From NCBI GenBank assembly GCA_047967505.1, contig CM106539.1: a stretch of DNA of 64,000 nucleotides. The stretch is one strand, 5' to 3'. Origin of the DNA: Dipteris shenzhenensis. Lineage: Eukaryota > Polypodiophyta > Polypodiopsida > Gleicheniales. Positions within the stretch are counted from its first letter, which is position 1; each line of letters opens with the position of its first letter. Shown here piece by piece: positions 31,707 through 44,101 of this stretch. A program made the position numbers and the translations under genes. Under the pieces are notes generated by a model. The model was given only the letters and a program-made list of their open reading frames with translations. It searched no databases and was not told the origin of the DNA.

Positions 31707-34324
31707 TTGAAGCCTTGGGAGTTGTGAAGAATCTAGAAGTGGATGTATGTGAAATTTTTCAGGTGATCCCTACCAAGCCAGATGCACGTGCCTATCCATT
31801 GATTTTGGGAAGGCCTTGTCTATGCAAGGTGAAGGATGTTCAAAAGTGGGATACTAGAGAATTGATTTTGTAAGCAAATGATAAGAAGGTGCACTACAAC
31901 ATTGGAAGTTGCAAAAAGGAAGTTATCAAGCAGGAGTCTTTAACATCAGAGAGTTTGAGCTCTAACTTAACCGATGAAGAAGAAGAGACAAGGTGTAGCT
32001 CCGAGGAGTCCAGCTCAGAGGTTAAGGTGGAAGCAGTAGCCTTTGGTCTTTGTCTTGGTGCTGATCAGAATGAGTCAGGAGGGAACAAGGTGGTGGTACA
32101 AGAAGATCATGTAGAGACACTCCATGTGGAGGATGTGGAGCACACTAAATGATAGTAATGCAATGAAGAGCTTCTTGGTGATTCTCTATCAAGTAGTGAG
32201 AAGCTCTAGTACTTGGATATGTTGGATGATTTTCCATGTCTCTTTGTAACAAGCTATTGGCAGGTTCGATAGTCTCTCTTGTGGAGCACAAGATTGACTT
32301 GAAGCCAGAAAGTAAGCCAGTTGAGCAACGCTTAAGGCGATTGGGAGTGATTCAATCTAAGGCACTAAAGAAAGAGGTAACACAACTACTTGAGGCAGGA
32401 TTCATCTTTCTTGTTGTTGAGTCAGAATGGATATCTCCTATAGTTGTCACACCAAAGAAAGGAAATAAGTGGCAGGTTTGTGTGGACTTTCGTCCTTTGA
32501 ATGCGTGCACTAAGAGGGATCATTTTCCTTTGCCACTCCAAGATGAAATACTAGACCAAGTAGTAGGGCATGAGATGTATTCTATATGTGATGGGTATTT
32601 TGGGTACTTTCAAATTCATATTCGGGAGGAAGATCAAAAGAAAACATAATTTGTCACACCTTGGGGAGTTTTTGCTTACAGAGTGATGCCTTTTGGGTTG
32701 ACCAATGCACCAGCTTCATTTCAATGATTCATGAGTCAAGTGCGAGCCTTGGGAAAGTTCATAAGGGTATTTTTAGATGATTTTTGCATTTATTCTCGAT
32801 CCGTAGATCACATGGAGAAGCTAAAGATGGCCGTAGTTAGGATTGATGAAGCAAAAGGGTGTCTAAATCCTAGCAAGTGTCATTTGGCTCAAACAAAAGT
32901 AGTCTTGTTGGGGCAAATTGTGTCTGAAGAAGGCCTGCAAATGGATCTTGACAAGGTTCAAGCAATCATGGCATTGCCAAGTCCTGAGAGTATCACTGGT
33001 GTTCGTAGAATTCTAGGAAAAAGCAAGTACTATCAATGCTTTTGTGATGATTTCACAATGCATCCCATGAACTTGTTGACAAGAAAAGGAGTTTCTTTCC
33101 AATGGGGTGTGGAGCAACAAGAGTCTTTTCAGTAACTTAAGGAGGCCATGAGTAAGGGCCCAATATTGAAGCCCCCTGATTGGCCTCAAGACTTTTATGT
33201 AAATCCAAGTGTATCTTTGCATTTAGTTGGTGCTATATTGCTACAAAAAGAAGAGGCAGGTAGAATGCAACCCATCTATTATGCCAGTCACCAACTGCCT
33301 ACAGAGGTGGAAACAAGGTATGAAGAAATGGAGCAGCAAGCCCTCTCTTAGGTGTTTTCAGTCAGAAAGTTTTGCTCCTATTTATTACCTCGGCCATTTT
33401 TCTTCCTTACCTCTCAATCTATATTAGCATATCTAGTATGCAAGCCTAATCCTGGGGGGGGATTTGCAAAATGGTTTAAGCTTCAAGAGTTCTCTTTCTC
33501 TTTTGTCACTAAAAATACCACTACGTCCATTATGGCAGATTTGCTCATAGGACAGCAGGATCTAAGAGACAAAAAGAAATATAAGGATGACATTAATGAT
33601 GAAAGGGAGACACCACCAATAGCTTTTGTCTTGTATTTTGATGGGACTTTTAGTCCTTCATGCCAACAAGGAGCCGAGGGGATAGTCTTAATGAATTCTG
33701 AAGGTCAAGAGGTGTGGGCAAGAGGACAAGACCTTCCAAGTATCACAACTAACAATGCAAATGAGTACAATGCTTTGATTCTTGGTTTGGAGGGTTGTCT
33801 TCAAAGTCAAGTTAAAGAATTGGAAGTAAGAGGAGATTCTCAGGTTATTATAAAGCAAATGCAAGGGCATTACAAGACAAGAAGTCCTCATTTGAAGGAG
33901 CTTAATCAAAAGGCTATGGCACTATGTACTCAATTTGACAATTGCAAGTTTGTTCATATAAACAGAAAAGAAAATCAAAGGGTAGATGAGTAAGCTACTC
34001 AAGCCATTATAGTACAAGACCAGGGGGTGGTTTCTTTGGTACACTAGATGGCTAGAACAGCAAGATGTTCAGCAATATGTGAAAGAAGGCATGTTTCCTC
34101 AAGGGTTAACTCCACAACAAAAGCATAGATTGGTTACTTTTGGCCACGCCTCCATAAGGATGTATATGAATGTCACGAATGGAACCTATCAGCCTGAGGA
34201 TGTTGACAGCATGGTGATACCTAGATGCACCAATGAATATCGCCTTAAATTCTTCTATGCTTGACCACCTTGAGGGCTAGCAGACCCTCTCCATCACTAG
34301 AGAGGATCTACTAGGGGGGGAAGA
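31707..34324 (+). pseudogene. Gypsy element G: end of protease, RT, two RNase H domains
   Basis: Resumes the protease (PTKPDARAYPLILGRPCLCK), then an acidic linker. RT runs about 32240-33000 (WISPIVVTPKKGNKWQVCVD, VMPFGLTNAPASF, FLDD at 32770-32781), then RT-linked RNase H (LHLVGAILLQKEEAG, PIYYASHQLP, TRYEEMEQQALS). A second RNase H domain follows at about 33610-33990 (FVLYFDGTFSPSCQQGAEGI, NNANEYNALILGLEG, VRGDSQVIIKQMQGHYKTRS, HINRKENQRVDE). This second domain is typical of Tat-lineage gypsy elements. Only the start of the integrase region remains (QYVKEGMFPQGLTPQQKHRL, about 34070), and the 3' LTR begins 250 bases later, so integrase is deleted. In-frame TAA, TGA and TAG codons occur throughout. 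A polypurine tract (GGGGGGGAAGA) is at 34314-34324. Confidence 0.85.
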
Positions 34325-35942
34325 TGTGACACCAAAAATTGATATTTTTTAATTTGGCATTGGTATTGTTTTCTTCTATGTTTGATAAGAGTTTGAGTAT
34401 CAAGTGATAGCCTAGCGGCTCTCACTTATTTCTATTTTCTAAGATATTGTATGGGATTGAGAGGATGAGTGGAATAGATCATTGTAAATACCATGTGTAT
34501 GAATGATAAATACCTTGGTATGGGGTGAGAGTTATTTGTGTATGGGATATTATGGGGTTTTTAGAAAAAGGAAGAGTGAGGCATATACAGAGGTGGGCTC
34601 ATGTCCATGTGTTTTAATAATATAAGAGAGATCACATGCCAAGTGTGTGGAATGCATGTGGAGGAGTGTGGAGTCAAGAGGAATCCTTCTAGAATTCCTA
34701 TGTGGAATAAGGAGGATGTGGACATATGGAAAAAAGAGGGTCCCTATGGGCTCTATGTGGGGAGACTCTTGACTTTCTCAATATTTTAAGAGTTTTGAGC
34801 ATCTTTTGATGGGACACATGGCAAGAGGAGCCAAAAAGGACTTGGATGGTGACATACGGGCTTATGTGATTGATGGTGGGGAAAGGAATCTACAGGCAAC
34901 AATTGTAAATGGGTGAAGGAGGGTGACAAAATCTCTATAAAAGGAGCCCTCCTCTCCCTTGTTCATCATCTCTTCCACCATTAGGCCTCATGTTGCTATA
35001 GCTCTAGTCTCCTCAAGCCTCGTCCATGAGCCTTCTCTCCCTCTTGTAGATATTCTCTTATGTAGACTCTTGAGTCCATCTCTCTCTAGTTCATTCTCTC
35101 TCTATGAGTAGTCTTGGAGCTTCCACTCCCTCTTGTATATATGAAACCTCTTCTTCTCCCTTGGTCACTTTAGGTTCTCTCTCTTGAGTATCTCTTCCCT
35201 TTTTCCATTGTTTTCTCTTCCAAAGTGCTCAAAAGTGTTGTCTATTCACCCGCTCATTGTGCATACATGGTTTATCTATTTCCCAAGTCACAAAGGGAGC
35301 TCTTCCTTCCCTCCTAGGTGACCTCTATGGGACTTGGATCGTTGATGAAGTCTAATCATGGAGATATTATTCTCCCAAGTTAGCACTTGTAGAAGGAGTA
35401 GGTGTTTTTCATGACAATTTGACCCCCTATCAGTATTTTGCACATAACTTTTTGCTCGATGGTCCCCTTTAAACAAAGCTTATATTAGCACAAAGCTCTC
35501 TTCAAGGATCATCATGTGTGTCTTTAATTATTGTATTAGATGTTGAATCAAAAATTTATGACTCTCTGTGTGTGACTATTTCTTTTTTAGATAGTTTTTA
35601 CCCCCACCCAGTAAACTACCCATATCTTTCTGATCGCTTCTTTGTTTCTTTTGAAACTTATATCAGAGTGAAGCTTATTTCAAGGCGCATCTCAATGTGT
35701 GTTTAAATATTTGATATTATGTCTCTATTGAAAGTTATAGGCCTTTGTGTTTAATGATAGTTTATAGAGTGTTTTGAGCTAATTATAAAGGTATCTACTA
35801 TGAAGGAGGTGCAATGTTTCCTCAAAACCTACCCATCCACCAACCCAATCATCCCCTTCAAACTCCTCAATATATATCAGTTCATGTCATGTTGAGCCGC
35901 AAGATCTTCTTTCAATAACATATCACTCTTCTCTTTGGGACA
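34325..35942 (+). repeat. Gypsy element G 3' LTR
   Basis: About 1.6 kb, from TGTGACACC after the polypurine tract to TTTGGGACA. The end is set by where similarity to 16751-17200 stops. Contains a TATAAAAGG-like box near 34938. Confidence 0.85.
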
Positions 35943-38900
35943 GATGGTTCTGACTAGGTGCTCATTTAGGACGGGTCCAATGAGGAGACTGCTACTGTTG
36001 CCACCTCCTCTGCTTCGAAACAGTATTCCACCCAAGATGACCCTGATGTACCCTGATTCTAGAAGTGAACAAACTAGTGCAGGCTTAAGGCTTGGCACCT
36101 GCACCCACCTATAAAGAGACCTACCCTAACCTGGTCTTAGAAAAGCAATACATAAAGGATGCCCAGAACTTGGTGTGGTATTTCCAAGATAAGTTTGAGC
36201 ATTGACTAAAGGCCACCAGTAGGGGGTCAAATACTATCCATCCAACCCACCGAATGGGACACCAAGGAGCGAAATCGCTCAAGGTACCAAAAAGAGTGGA
36301 GGAAGATGAACACCTCAGCCTAGAGCAGTCAGAAGCTTCAAATTTGATGCAGAAGATGTTCCAAGAAGACCCAATGCTGCATAACCTTCAAGACAAAGGA
36401 GACCTATACAGCTTCAAAGACATGTTGTCGATGGAGGAAGAATTTTCACCAAAACCCTGCAATAGTGCCAAGCTGTCTTCCTTCCTATCGACATAGGTGA
36501 AAATGCTGATCACATCTCTGCTAAGAGAAAATCCCATCCTATGGCGTGATTTGTCCAATTGGATGAACAAGTCATTCCTACCTCCAACCCCTACTAGCCC
36601 TTCAAAGCTAGAACCTACCCAAGATTCCCATCAACAAGCTAGGCCAGTATTTCAAGGGTGATGACACAAACGCCTCTATCCCCATAGTCTACCAAAACCA
36701 AAAGGTGGAAGCCATCCTAGATGGGGGAGCGAGTGAGTGTCAGCACCAAGGAATGCTGGAGAAATGGGGAAAACCTGCACTCGAGGAGACCCATCTAGTA
36801 GTAAAGCTAGCCAATGAAGGAACCACTAAACCTCTGGGAGTGTTGGCTAGCATAAACATTAAGGTGTTTTGATTCACATACCTTGTCAGGTTCATGGTGA
36901 TGGACTTCACTTGACCGCCAAGATATGAAGCTATCCTAGGCAAGCCCTTCTTGCAAATGTCTAGGATTGTGCATGACTGGCATAATGGTTATATCTACTT
37001 ATGACATGAGGAGAAAACCATGAGAGTGGACCTACATGGCCCACCCATTGTCAGGACACCTATTTGCTGCAGAGTCTGACACCACTACCTGAACCACCTC
37101 TTTAAAGCTATTCCAACCCTATGAGACAAGGAAGAGGATGAGAAGGAGTCTGACAACTTATGGTATGCACGTCTCCCCAAGCCATAATTCTCGCAAAACT
37201 GGATGCACAACTTAGCCAGCATAGATGTCCCAGAAAGAGTAGGGTTTTAGATCACCACCCTAGAGCTTGAGGGTCTGATCCCAGTGGTCCCCCTAAGGAT
37301 GTTTAACATGCTCAAACACTAAGAGGTAAGCAAGGGAACTGTAAGGGTAAAATCAGATCTTCACTGGCTATCCTACATAGGTGCCATGATTGCTCACCAC
37401 AAGTTCTCCTCTAGCTGGGGAAATAGGGTAGGTAGAGTAACCACCCTTGTTGGCTCTATAAGTACAATGGAAGAGCCCCCTTTAGGTCCCAAAACCCTTG
37501 TATCCAAAGGCAAGGCTAAGGCCAAAAATTCCACTACTTTGGCAGAAAAAGAGGAGGAGATTGAGGATAAAGAAGACCTATGACAGGTACCAACCCACTA
37601 CAAGGCCTATACTATTCAGGATCGTAAGATCTTATATCAACAGGCCAAAAGATCTCAAGAGGATGGTTGTTCTCAAGGATATGATGGACTCGCTCCGGAA
37701 GGAGGTAAACCTAGCCTTGGAAGGGAAGGACCCATAACCCGTATTTGTCACTGATGACCTCACTCCAAGTTAGGAGAATGCATTAATAGCTCTCCTACAA
37801 GAATATACAGACTGCATGGCGTGGAAATACATGGACATGAAAGGAGTACCTGCCGCAATAGTGTAGCATACAATGCCCATGATGGATGATTTCAGGCTAG
37901 TATGGCAACATCCCTACCCTATGATGGATGATGTCAGGCCAGTACAGCAACATCCCTACCCTGTGAATCCTAAATAGGCACTTATAGTGAGGGAGAAATC
38001 TAGAAACTCATAGATGCAAGATTCATCTATGAGATTGAGCATACAGACTAAGTATCACCCATTGTGATAGTCCTGAAGAATCAAAGTATGCATGGATTTG
38101 AAGAAGGTTAATTTGGCCATGAGATGTGACCACTACCCCTTGCCATGCACGAAACTTATTCTAGAAAGGGTAGCTGGAAAGGAAGCATATAGCTTCCTAG
38201 ATGGATTTTTAGGTTACAATCAAGTCTCAATTGCCTCGCATATCTCTCAACCCCCTTAAGTGCTAGTTTTTGGTCAAACATGGTGCCATCCTGGGTCAGA
38301 TAGTGTCCCAAAATGGAATCTCTATGGACCACAACCAAATCAAACTCATCTTGGAGTTACCGCCCCCACCAATGCTAAGGGAGTCCAATGATTTACTAGC
38401 CATACGAGCTATTACTGGAGATTCATCTTGCTTTATGCCAACATAGCCCACCCATTATACAAGCTACTAGTATCCTTTCAGGAGCCTTTGAGTGGACCAA
38501 AGAATGCCAAACATCCTTTGAAACCCTCAAGCTAGCTCTCGCCACCGCACCAGTATTGACGTCTCTTAACTAGAATTTAATATTCCATGTCCACATTGAT
38601 GCCTCTAACTTTGCCATTAGATGTGTGTTAGTCCAACCCAAGGAGCATAATTTGGATTACCTAGTATACTTTGTGAGCTATCGATTAAATGAGGCCAAAG
38701 TTAACTACACCACCACCGAGAGAGAGGGTCTTGCCATGGTCTATACAATCAAAAAGTTTAGGCACTACTTGTTAGCTAACAAGTTTGTATTCTTCATGGA
38801 CCATCAAGCATTGCTATACTTGGTCAAAAAACTCTGCATGACAGAATGCATCACTAGGTGGATGTTGATCTTGCTAGAATTTGACTTCATAGTCACTGTG

Positions 38901-40160
38901 CATAAGGGAAAAACCCACATTCTAGCTGACCACCTATCGAGGATCCCAAACGGTGAAGCTCCAATGGGAGTAGAAGATGATCTCTCCAAGGCTTCCCTCT
39001 TCTTCCTCGACGTCATTCCAGAATGGGCCACTAAAATTGGCCACTACTTGGCCAATGGACTACCCTTAGGTTAGGTCCTCAAGAAGGATAGAGCCCGTAA
39101 ACTCATTAAGGATGCATCACCATATCAATTGATAGCAGGCCATTTGTATCGTGTGGGTAAGGATGGCCTACTGCAAAGATGTGTGTGTGAACACAAATAC
39201 ATCAAGGCACTTGAAGAAGCCCACTCAGGAATTGCAGGAGGTCATTTTGTCACTGATGTTACGACACATAAAGTGCTGCAAGCTGGTCTCTAGTGGCCAA
39301 CACTCTTCAGAGATGCGGCCAAATTTGTCAAACGATGTGACCCCTACCTACATATTCAAAACCCACACAGGGTAGACATGATGCCCCTGACTAGAATTCG
39401 GTTGACCAACACTTTGAGAAATGGGGCATCGATTGCATTGGTCCCATAGGCCCAACCACCAAGGGGACCGGGGCACGATACATCATCCTCATCGCCGCCA
39501 ACTACTTCACTAAGTGGGTAGAAGGAAGAGCCATGGTAAAGGCTGATGCAAGATCCACTGCCAAGTTCTCATATGAACAAGTCATCATACGGTTTGGATG
39601 CCCGTTGGAGTTATTTAGTGATCAAGGAACTCACTTCCTCAATGAAACCGTAGCAATCCTGACAAGAGCGAGTTTATGATCATTCATAAGAAGTCAACAC
39701 CATATTACTCCAGAGAAAATGGCTTGGCTAAAAGCTCCAACAAGACTTGCTGTAAGATTATCACATGTACAGTAGAAGCCAGTCATACCGACTGGGTGCA
39801 TAAGTGCATAGCCGTGTTATGGGCCTATAGGACCTCCTACAAAGTGGCAACACATTGTACCCCCTTCAAGTTAGCCTTCGGGGTAGAGGTAATAATGCCA
39901 ATGGAGTATGTAGTTCCTAGCCTCTATCTTGCCATAAAAGAAAGACTGACAAAAAATGCGCTAGCCAAAAGGCTAGTCGACCTCGAAAAGTTAGAAGAGA
40001 CAAGGTTGTGAGCAGCCTACTCTCTCCAAGTACCAACATAAAAAGTGGTTTAACCACAACCTCATGAACAAGGATCTGGTGGAAGGAGACTTGGCTTTAC
40101 ATTCTATGATGTATTACAAATGGACCTTGGGTTGATTTGAGAAGTGCTATTATTCTCATT
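35943..40160 (+). pseudogene. Second, strongly decayed Ty3/gypsy element (H)
   Basis: Pieces in order on the plus strand: a gag-like frame (36254-36496); a protease block (VEAILDGGASECQHQGMLEK, about 36705); a fragment of RT (VCMDLKKVNLAMRCDHYPLP, SFLDGFLGYNQVSIA, 38090-38240) followed by loss of the catalytic YxDD block; the RT thumb and RNase H (FHVHIDASNFAIRCVLVQP, NYTTTEREGLAMVYTIKKF, FVFFMDHQALLYLV, KTHILADHLSRIPNG, 38580-38950); integrase core (WGIDCIGPIGPTTKGTGARY, FSDQGTHFLNE, 39424-39660); and integrase C-terminal part (LWAYRTSYKVATHCTPFKLA, 39820). Frames change often. No second RNase H was seen and no LTRs could be delimited. It abuts the 3' LTR of G and may be the older host of G. 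Confidence 0.8.
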
Positions 40161-40832
40161 ACCACATCCTTCCTAATTTAAAAATGACCCAAGGTTAATT
40201 TGCAATCCCTCGCTATGTGTGTCTATCTAGGTCGGAGTGTGGGTGATGTGTGCCTTTCCGATTGCTCTTCACATAATTGAAAATTTACCTTAGGCTTACA
40301 TCTCGCAAAAGCAAATATGAGGTTGCTATGTCATTAACGTTTCATTATATGGAAAAACAATAACTCATACATTATCCATATTGAGAGTTTGTAGCCAGGT
40401 GCAAATATCTTCTAGTGACTTTTTAGTATCTTACCACCATGTAGTTGAGATCACTCCTCAAGGGTCGTGCTGAATAGCCACCCTTGATGGAACAGAAATG
40501 GACGGCTACCTAACCAAAAGCAAATCAAAAAGATACTATAGACCACTTACTATCTCCACCCTTCAAGCCATGCATAGAGACAAGGAGCTCAAGGCAGAAA
40601 TGTCCAGGATGAAGCACTAGGCCATCGAGGAAGATAGAATTTATAATGCTAAGATCCGATAGCATAGACAAATAACCCTACTTAAGGCAATGATTAAACA
40701 TATGCAACTAACAGATGAGATAACAACAGAGCTAGCTAGGTTGCTTGTTCAGCTCTACAAGTACCGCACATGCACATCAAAGCACTCGTGGACCCAAGAG
40801 CCTACATGCATCATACATCCAGATGATAACTC
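40161..40832. other. Unassigned segment after gypsy H
   Basis: May include the downstream untranslated part of element H. I see no domain, LTR end or RNA gene. Confidence 0.3.
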
Positions 40833-43209
40833 TCACTCGTGCTCGTTTATTGTCTCTCCATTGCGTTCAGCTTTATGTACAGCCAGTTGTAGCCAATCAA
40901 GTGACATGTGAGTGGGGAGAAGGGTGAGATCTCGTGGATATGGTTGTGATTGCCTGTACACTACTCTGAATCTTGTCCTTGCATTTATTCTTTTTGCTTT
41001 GACTGCTTCATATCTCTCAATCCACTTCTGCATCTCCTTGCTATTGAGGATACAAAACTTATTGAATTTCTCCATTTGCTCTTTGCTCATCTTTCTTTCA
41101 ATCCCTTTTCCTTGGGGAACCTTGCCAATGATGTGATCATCATCCTTGTTATGCCAAGCTTGCAGCATATAGGGATCCGTAAATGCAAGAAACCCGTGAT
41201 ATAAACTAATGACTCTTGCACAAGCCATCCCTCTACCATGCTTTCGTCTGGTCTTGCTCTTTGTCTTACAAATCCCTTTAAAGTTTTCATCAACCGCTCG
41301 AGGAAAAACATCCACCAACTATGAACGGTACCTGCAATGGCCACCTCATCAACTATGTGCACAAGCAAGTGCACTTGAGTTGTCATAATGCTCAAAGGAA
41401 AGTGCTTCTCAAGTAAGCATACGGCTTCGATGGATTCCACCCTAGCCTTCTCAATGCTTGATATGGAGATCTCTTTTTGAGATATCCACCTATTTCACAT
41501 GCCCATGTAAGATATATTCATAATCAGTCAACAGATTATTCAGATTAAATTGAAGAAAATGCAATCAATGCAATTTGATAGTAAGCATACCTCACAATAC
41601 CACTGATCTTGAATATAGCATTTCTAACATCTTCTTGTAAGCACCCTTTTATTGTAATTGGGAGGATGAACTATCAAAGCAACAAAGAAGTCATGTCAAT
41701 AATATAACATAATCATAATTATACTAACGCGTCAGGATTATCGATACACTAAACCTATAGCTTAGAATACTTGTAAGATGTTGTGCCAATCATGGGACTT
41801 GAGCCCACTAAGCTTATTTTCCTTTGAAAATGCTCCTTTCAAGCAATGCATGTACTGTGTGGGTGTTTGAAAAGAGGCAATGTCCGCCTTGACGACTGCC
41901 TCCTCTCTCGTGGAGAGGATCCATGTTGCTTTCTGGAGGACAACTTTTCCTGAAGCACGCACTTGGGGCAACAAACGAGACATCCTATTCATAGCACACA
42001 AGTCTTCTCACACTCCTCTCGAGTATTTGGAACCAACCAAGTGTGCCCAAATAGTAGCCCCCACATTCTTGAAGATATGCATGGGATCCAAGAGATGATT
42101 GATTTGTAATTGACCCCAATAAGGAAGCTCCTGAAAGATGAATAGCCTCTTCATACCACGAGGAGGTTCCTCTCCATTTGCCCTCCAAGCTTGAATCCAG
42201 TCACTTGCCTTCAAATATGGTGGTGGTGGATCAAGCTAACCTCCACGCGTGAGATGGTCCAATGGAAGGTATCAAGCATGATCTTCATAAACATTTTTCC
42301 TCATATGTTTGGAGTATCATGCAAGTGATTTCAAACCCGGTCCACAAATAGGACAAGCATGATACCCACTTGTAACAAGTCCTGCATGCGTGCATGAATG
42401 TGTTAGTATAAGACACGTGTGCAAAAGAGAGTCATAAAAGCATAATCTTATTTTATACATGTAAAGACACAACCACGTACCTGCGCACTCTCCATATCCT
42501 CGGTAGTCATGCATGGTCCACATCAAGATATCCCTAACCAAAATATCATTGGTATGTCTAAGAGCTCTAAAAATATCAAAGACCCGCACTCCTCTCCATA
42601 AGATCTGTAACTCCTCTATCAAAGGTTCCATGTACATGTCCATATTTTTTGCCTTGTACTTCCCTGGCACAAGTAGTGCAAGCATGAGGTGTCCCTTCTT
42701 CATTGTTAGCCATGGTGGGATATTGTAATTCACCAAGACTATGGGCCATGTCGACCAAGATGTTGAGCGTAAGCCGAAAGGATTCACACCATCCGTGGCG
42801 AGTGCCCAAGATGTAAGTTGTGTGGATCCCTCACAAAGTTCAGCCACTGATTGTCTATGTGCTTCCAAGTTGCATAATCTATGGGAATCCTCAATGTGTC
42901 ATCAATGGACCGATGAGATGCATGCCAAGTCATCAACTTTGCTATGGATTTGCATCAACATGTGCTATATTCTTGCAATGATGGGAAAGTGTCTCAAGAC
43001 CTTTATTGGTATCTGTTCACCTTGAAAGTCATCTCTATATATCGTTGTTCCCCACACTTTGGACAACTAGCCAAATCTCCATGCTCATGATGAAAGAGAA
43101 TACAGTCATTACGGTAAGCATGGATGGTATCATAATCCATACCCACCATTGTTAGCATCTTCTTTGCTTCATCTCTTGATGCGGGCATGGTATTTGGTGC
43201 AAGCAACAT
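40833..43209 (-). pseudogene. Decayed CACTA (En/Spm) transposase, TNP2 type
   Basis: Minus-strand blocks in transposase order. 43209-43003: SRDEAKKMLTMVGMDYDTIH, NDCILFHHEHGDLASCPKCG (the TNP2 entry with CxxC). 42868-42317: DGVNPFGLRSTSWSTWPIVL, NYNIPPWLTMKKGHLML, PGKYKAKNMDMYMEPLIEEL, WTMHDYRGYGECAG. 42214-41985: LPYWGQLQINHLLDPMHIFK. 41440-40833: EKHFPLSIMTTQVHLLVHIV, HSWWMFFLERLMKTLKGFVR, RARPDESMVEGWLVQESLVY, the region conserved as DUF4218 in plant CACTA proteins. Frame changes and stops separate the blocks; some gaps may be introns. The terminal inverted repeats were not found with certainty. Confidence 0.85.
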
Positions 43210-43289
43210 CTTCTAGAGCAACGTATCACAATTCAAACATACATAGGCTTTGAATAATGATGATTCTCAAACATACATGATGATTCTCA

Positions 43290-43700
43290 CCTCTCTTTTC
43301 CCCTTTTCTTTCTCGTTTCCCCTTTTCTTTCTCTTTTTCCCTCTTTCAAAGCAACAAAGAAGTCATGTCACTAATCCTACAATTTAGAATACCTGTAAGA
43401 CATTGAGCAAGCTTAGAATCCTACAGCCTGACATTGAGCAAGCATTTACAGACTCCTACATTCTTTGAATTAGAGTGACAAAAGTCTGTATCTGCTTGCT
43501 CAATGGTAGGCTATTGAAGCTTCACGTGGGGAAAAAGAGAGAAGGAAAGAGATAAGAAAGGAGAGGAAAAGAGAGGAGAAAAAAGAGAGAAAAAGAGAGG
43601 AGAACAAGAAGAAAAGAGAGGAGAAAAAGGATAGAAAAAGAGAGGAGATAAGAGAGAAAAAGAGAGAAAGTGAAAAGAGAAAAAGTGGGGATAAAGACCT
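43290..43700. repeat. Pyrimidine- then purine-rich low-complexity tracts
   Basis: 43290-43345 is built of TTTCCCC and TTTCTTTCTC runs. 43525-43685 is built of GAGAAAAAGAGAG-type runs. The composition resembles the larger array at 48310-49565. Long minus-strand frames rich in Leu, Ser and Phe here are artefacts of composition. Confidence 0.8.
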
Positions 43701-44101
43701 CGCTTTCCTCCTCTCTATTCCCCACTCCTCACCCCTACCCAGCCGCTCTCCCAATACTTGTGCTCCCTCTCCACCCTTCTCCCTCTTTGCTTGTGTGAAA
43801 GGAAGTTTTTCAAGAAGGTGCGTCTCTTTAAGCAATGTAGGTTCATTTTTTGTGAGATTTCACTTTGTGAGTGTTGAAGCATGTTTCTCCTATTGCTAAG
43901 GCTATGTGCTAATTTTCATGCTTGACTTTCAGAGGTTAAGGACAAAAAATGAGATTTGGTGAAAGAACGAAGACTCGCCTCTTCTCTTTTTGGTATTTCT
44001 CTTCCTTCTCTTTCTCCTTGTTTATAAGCTTATGCTTTTTCCTTGTTTGTAGGCTTCTCCAAACTCATCCAATCCCTTGGAAAAGTTGCTCCCCAAACTC
44101 C

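Noticed and set aside
18707-31711. Perfect 5-bp target duplication for element C
   Set aside because: Flanks read TTAAG and TTGAAG; similar but not identical, so I rely on the resumed gypsy protease frame instead.
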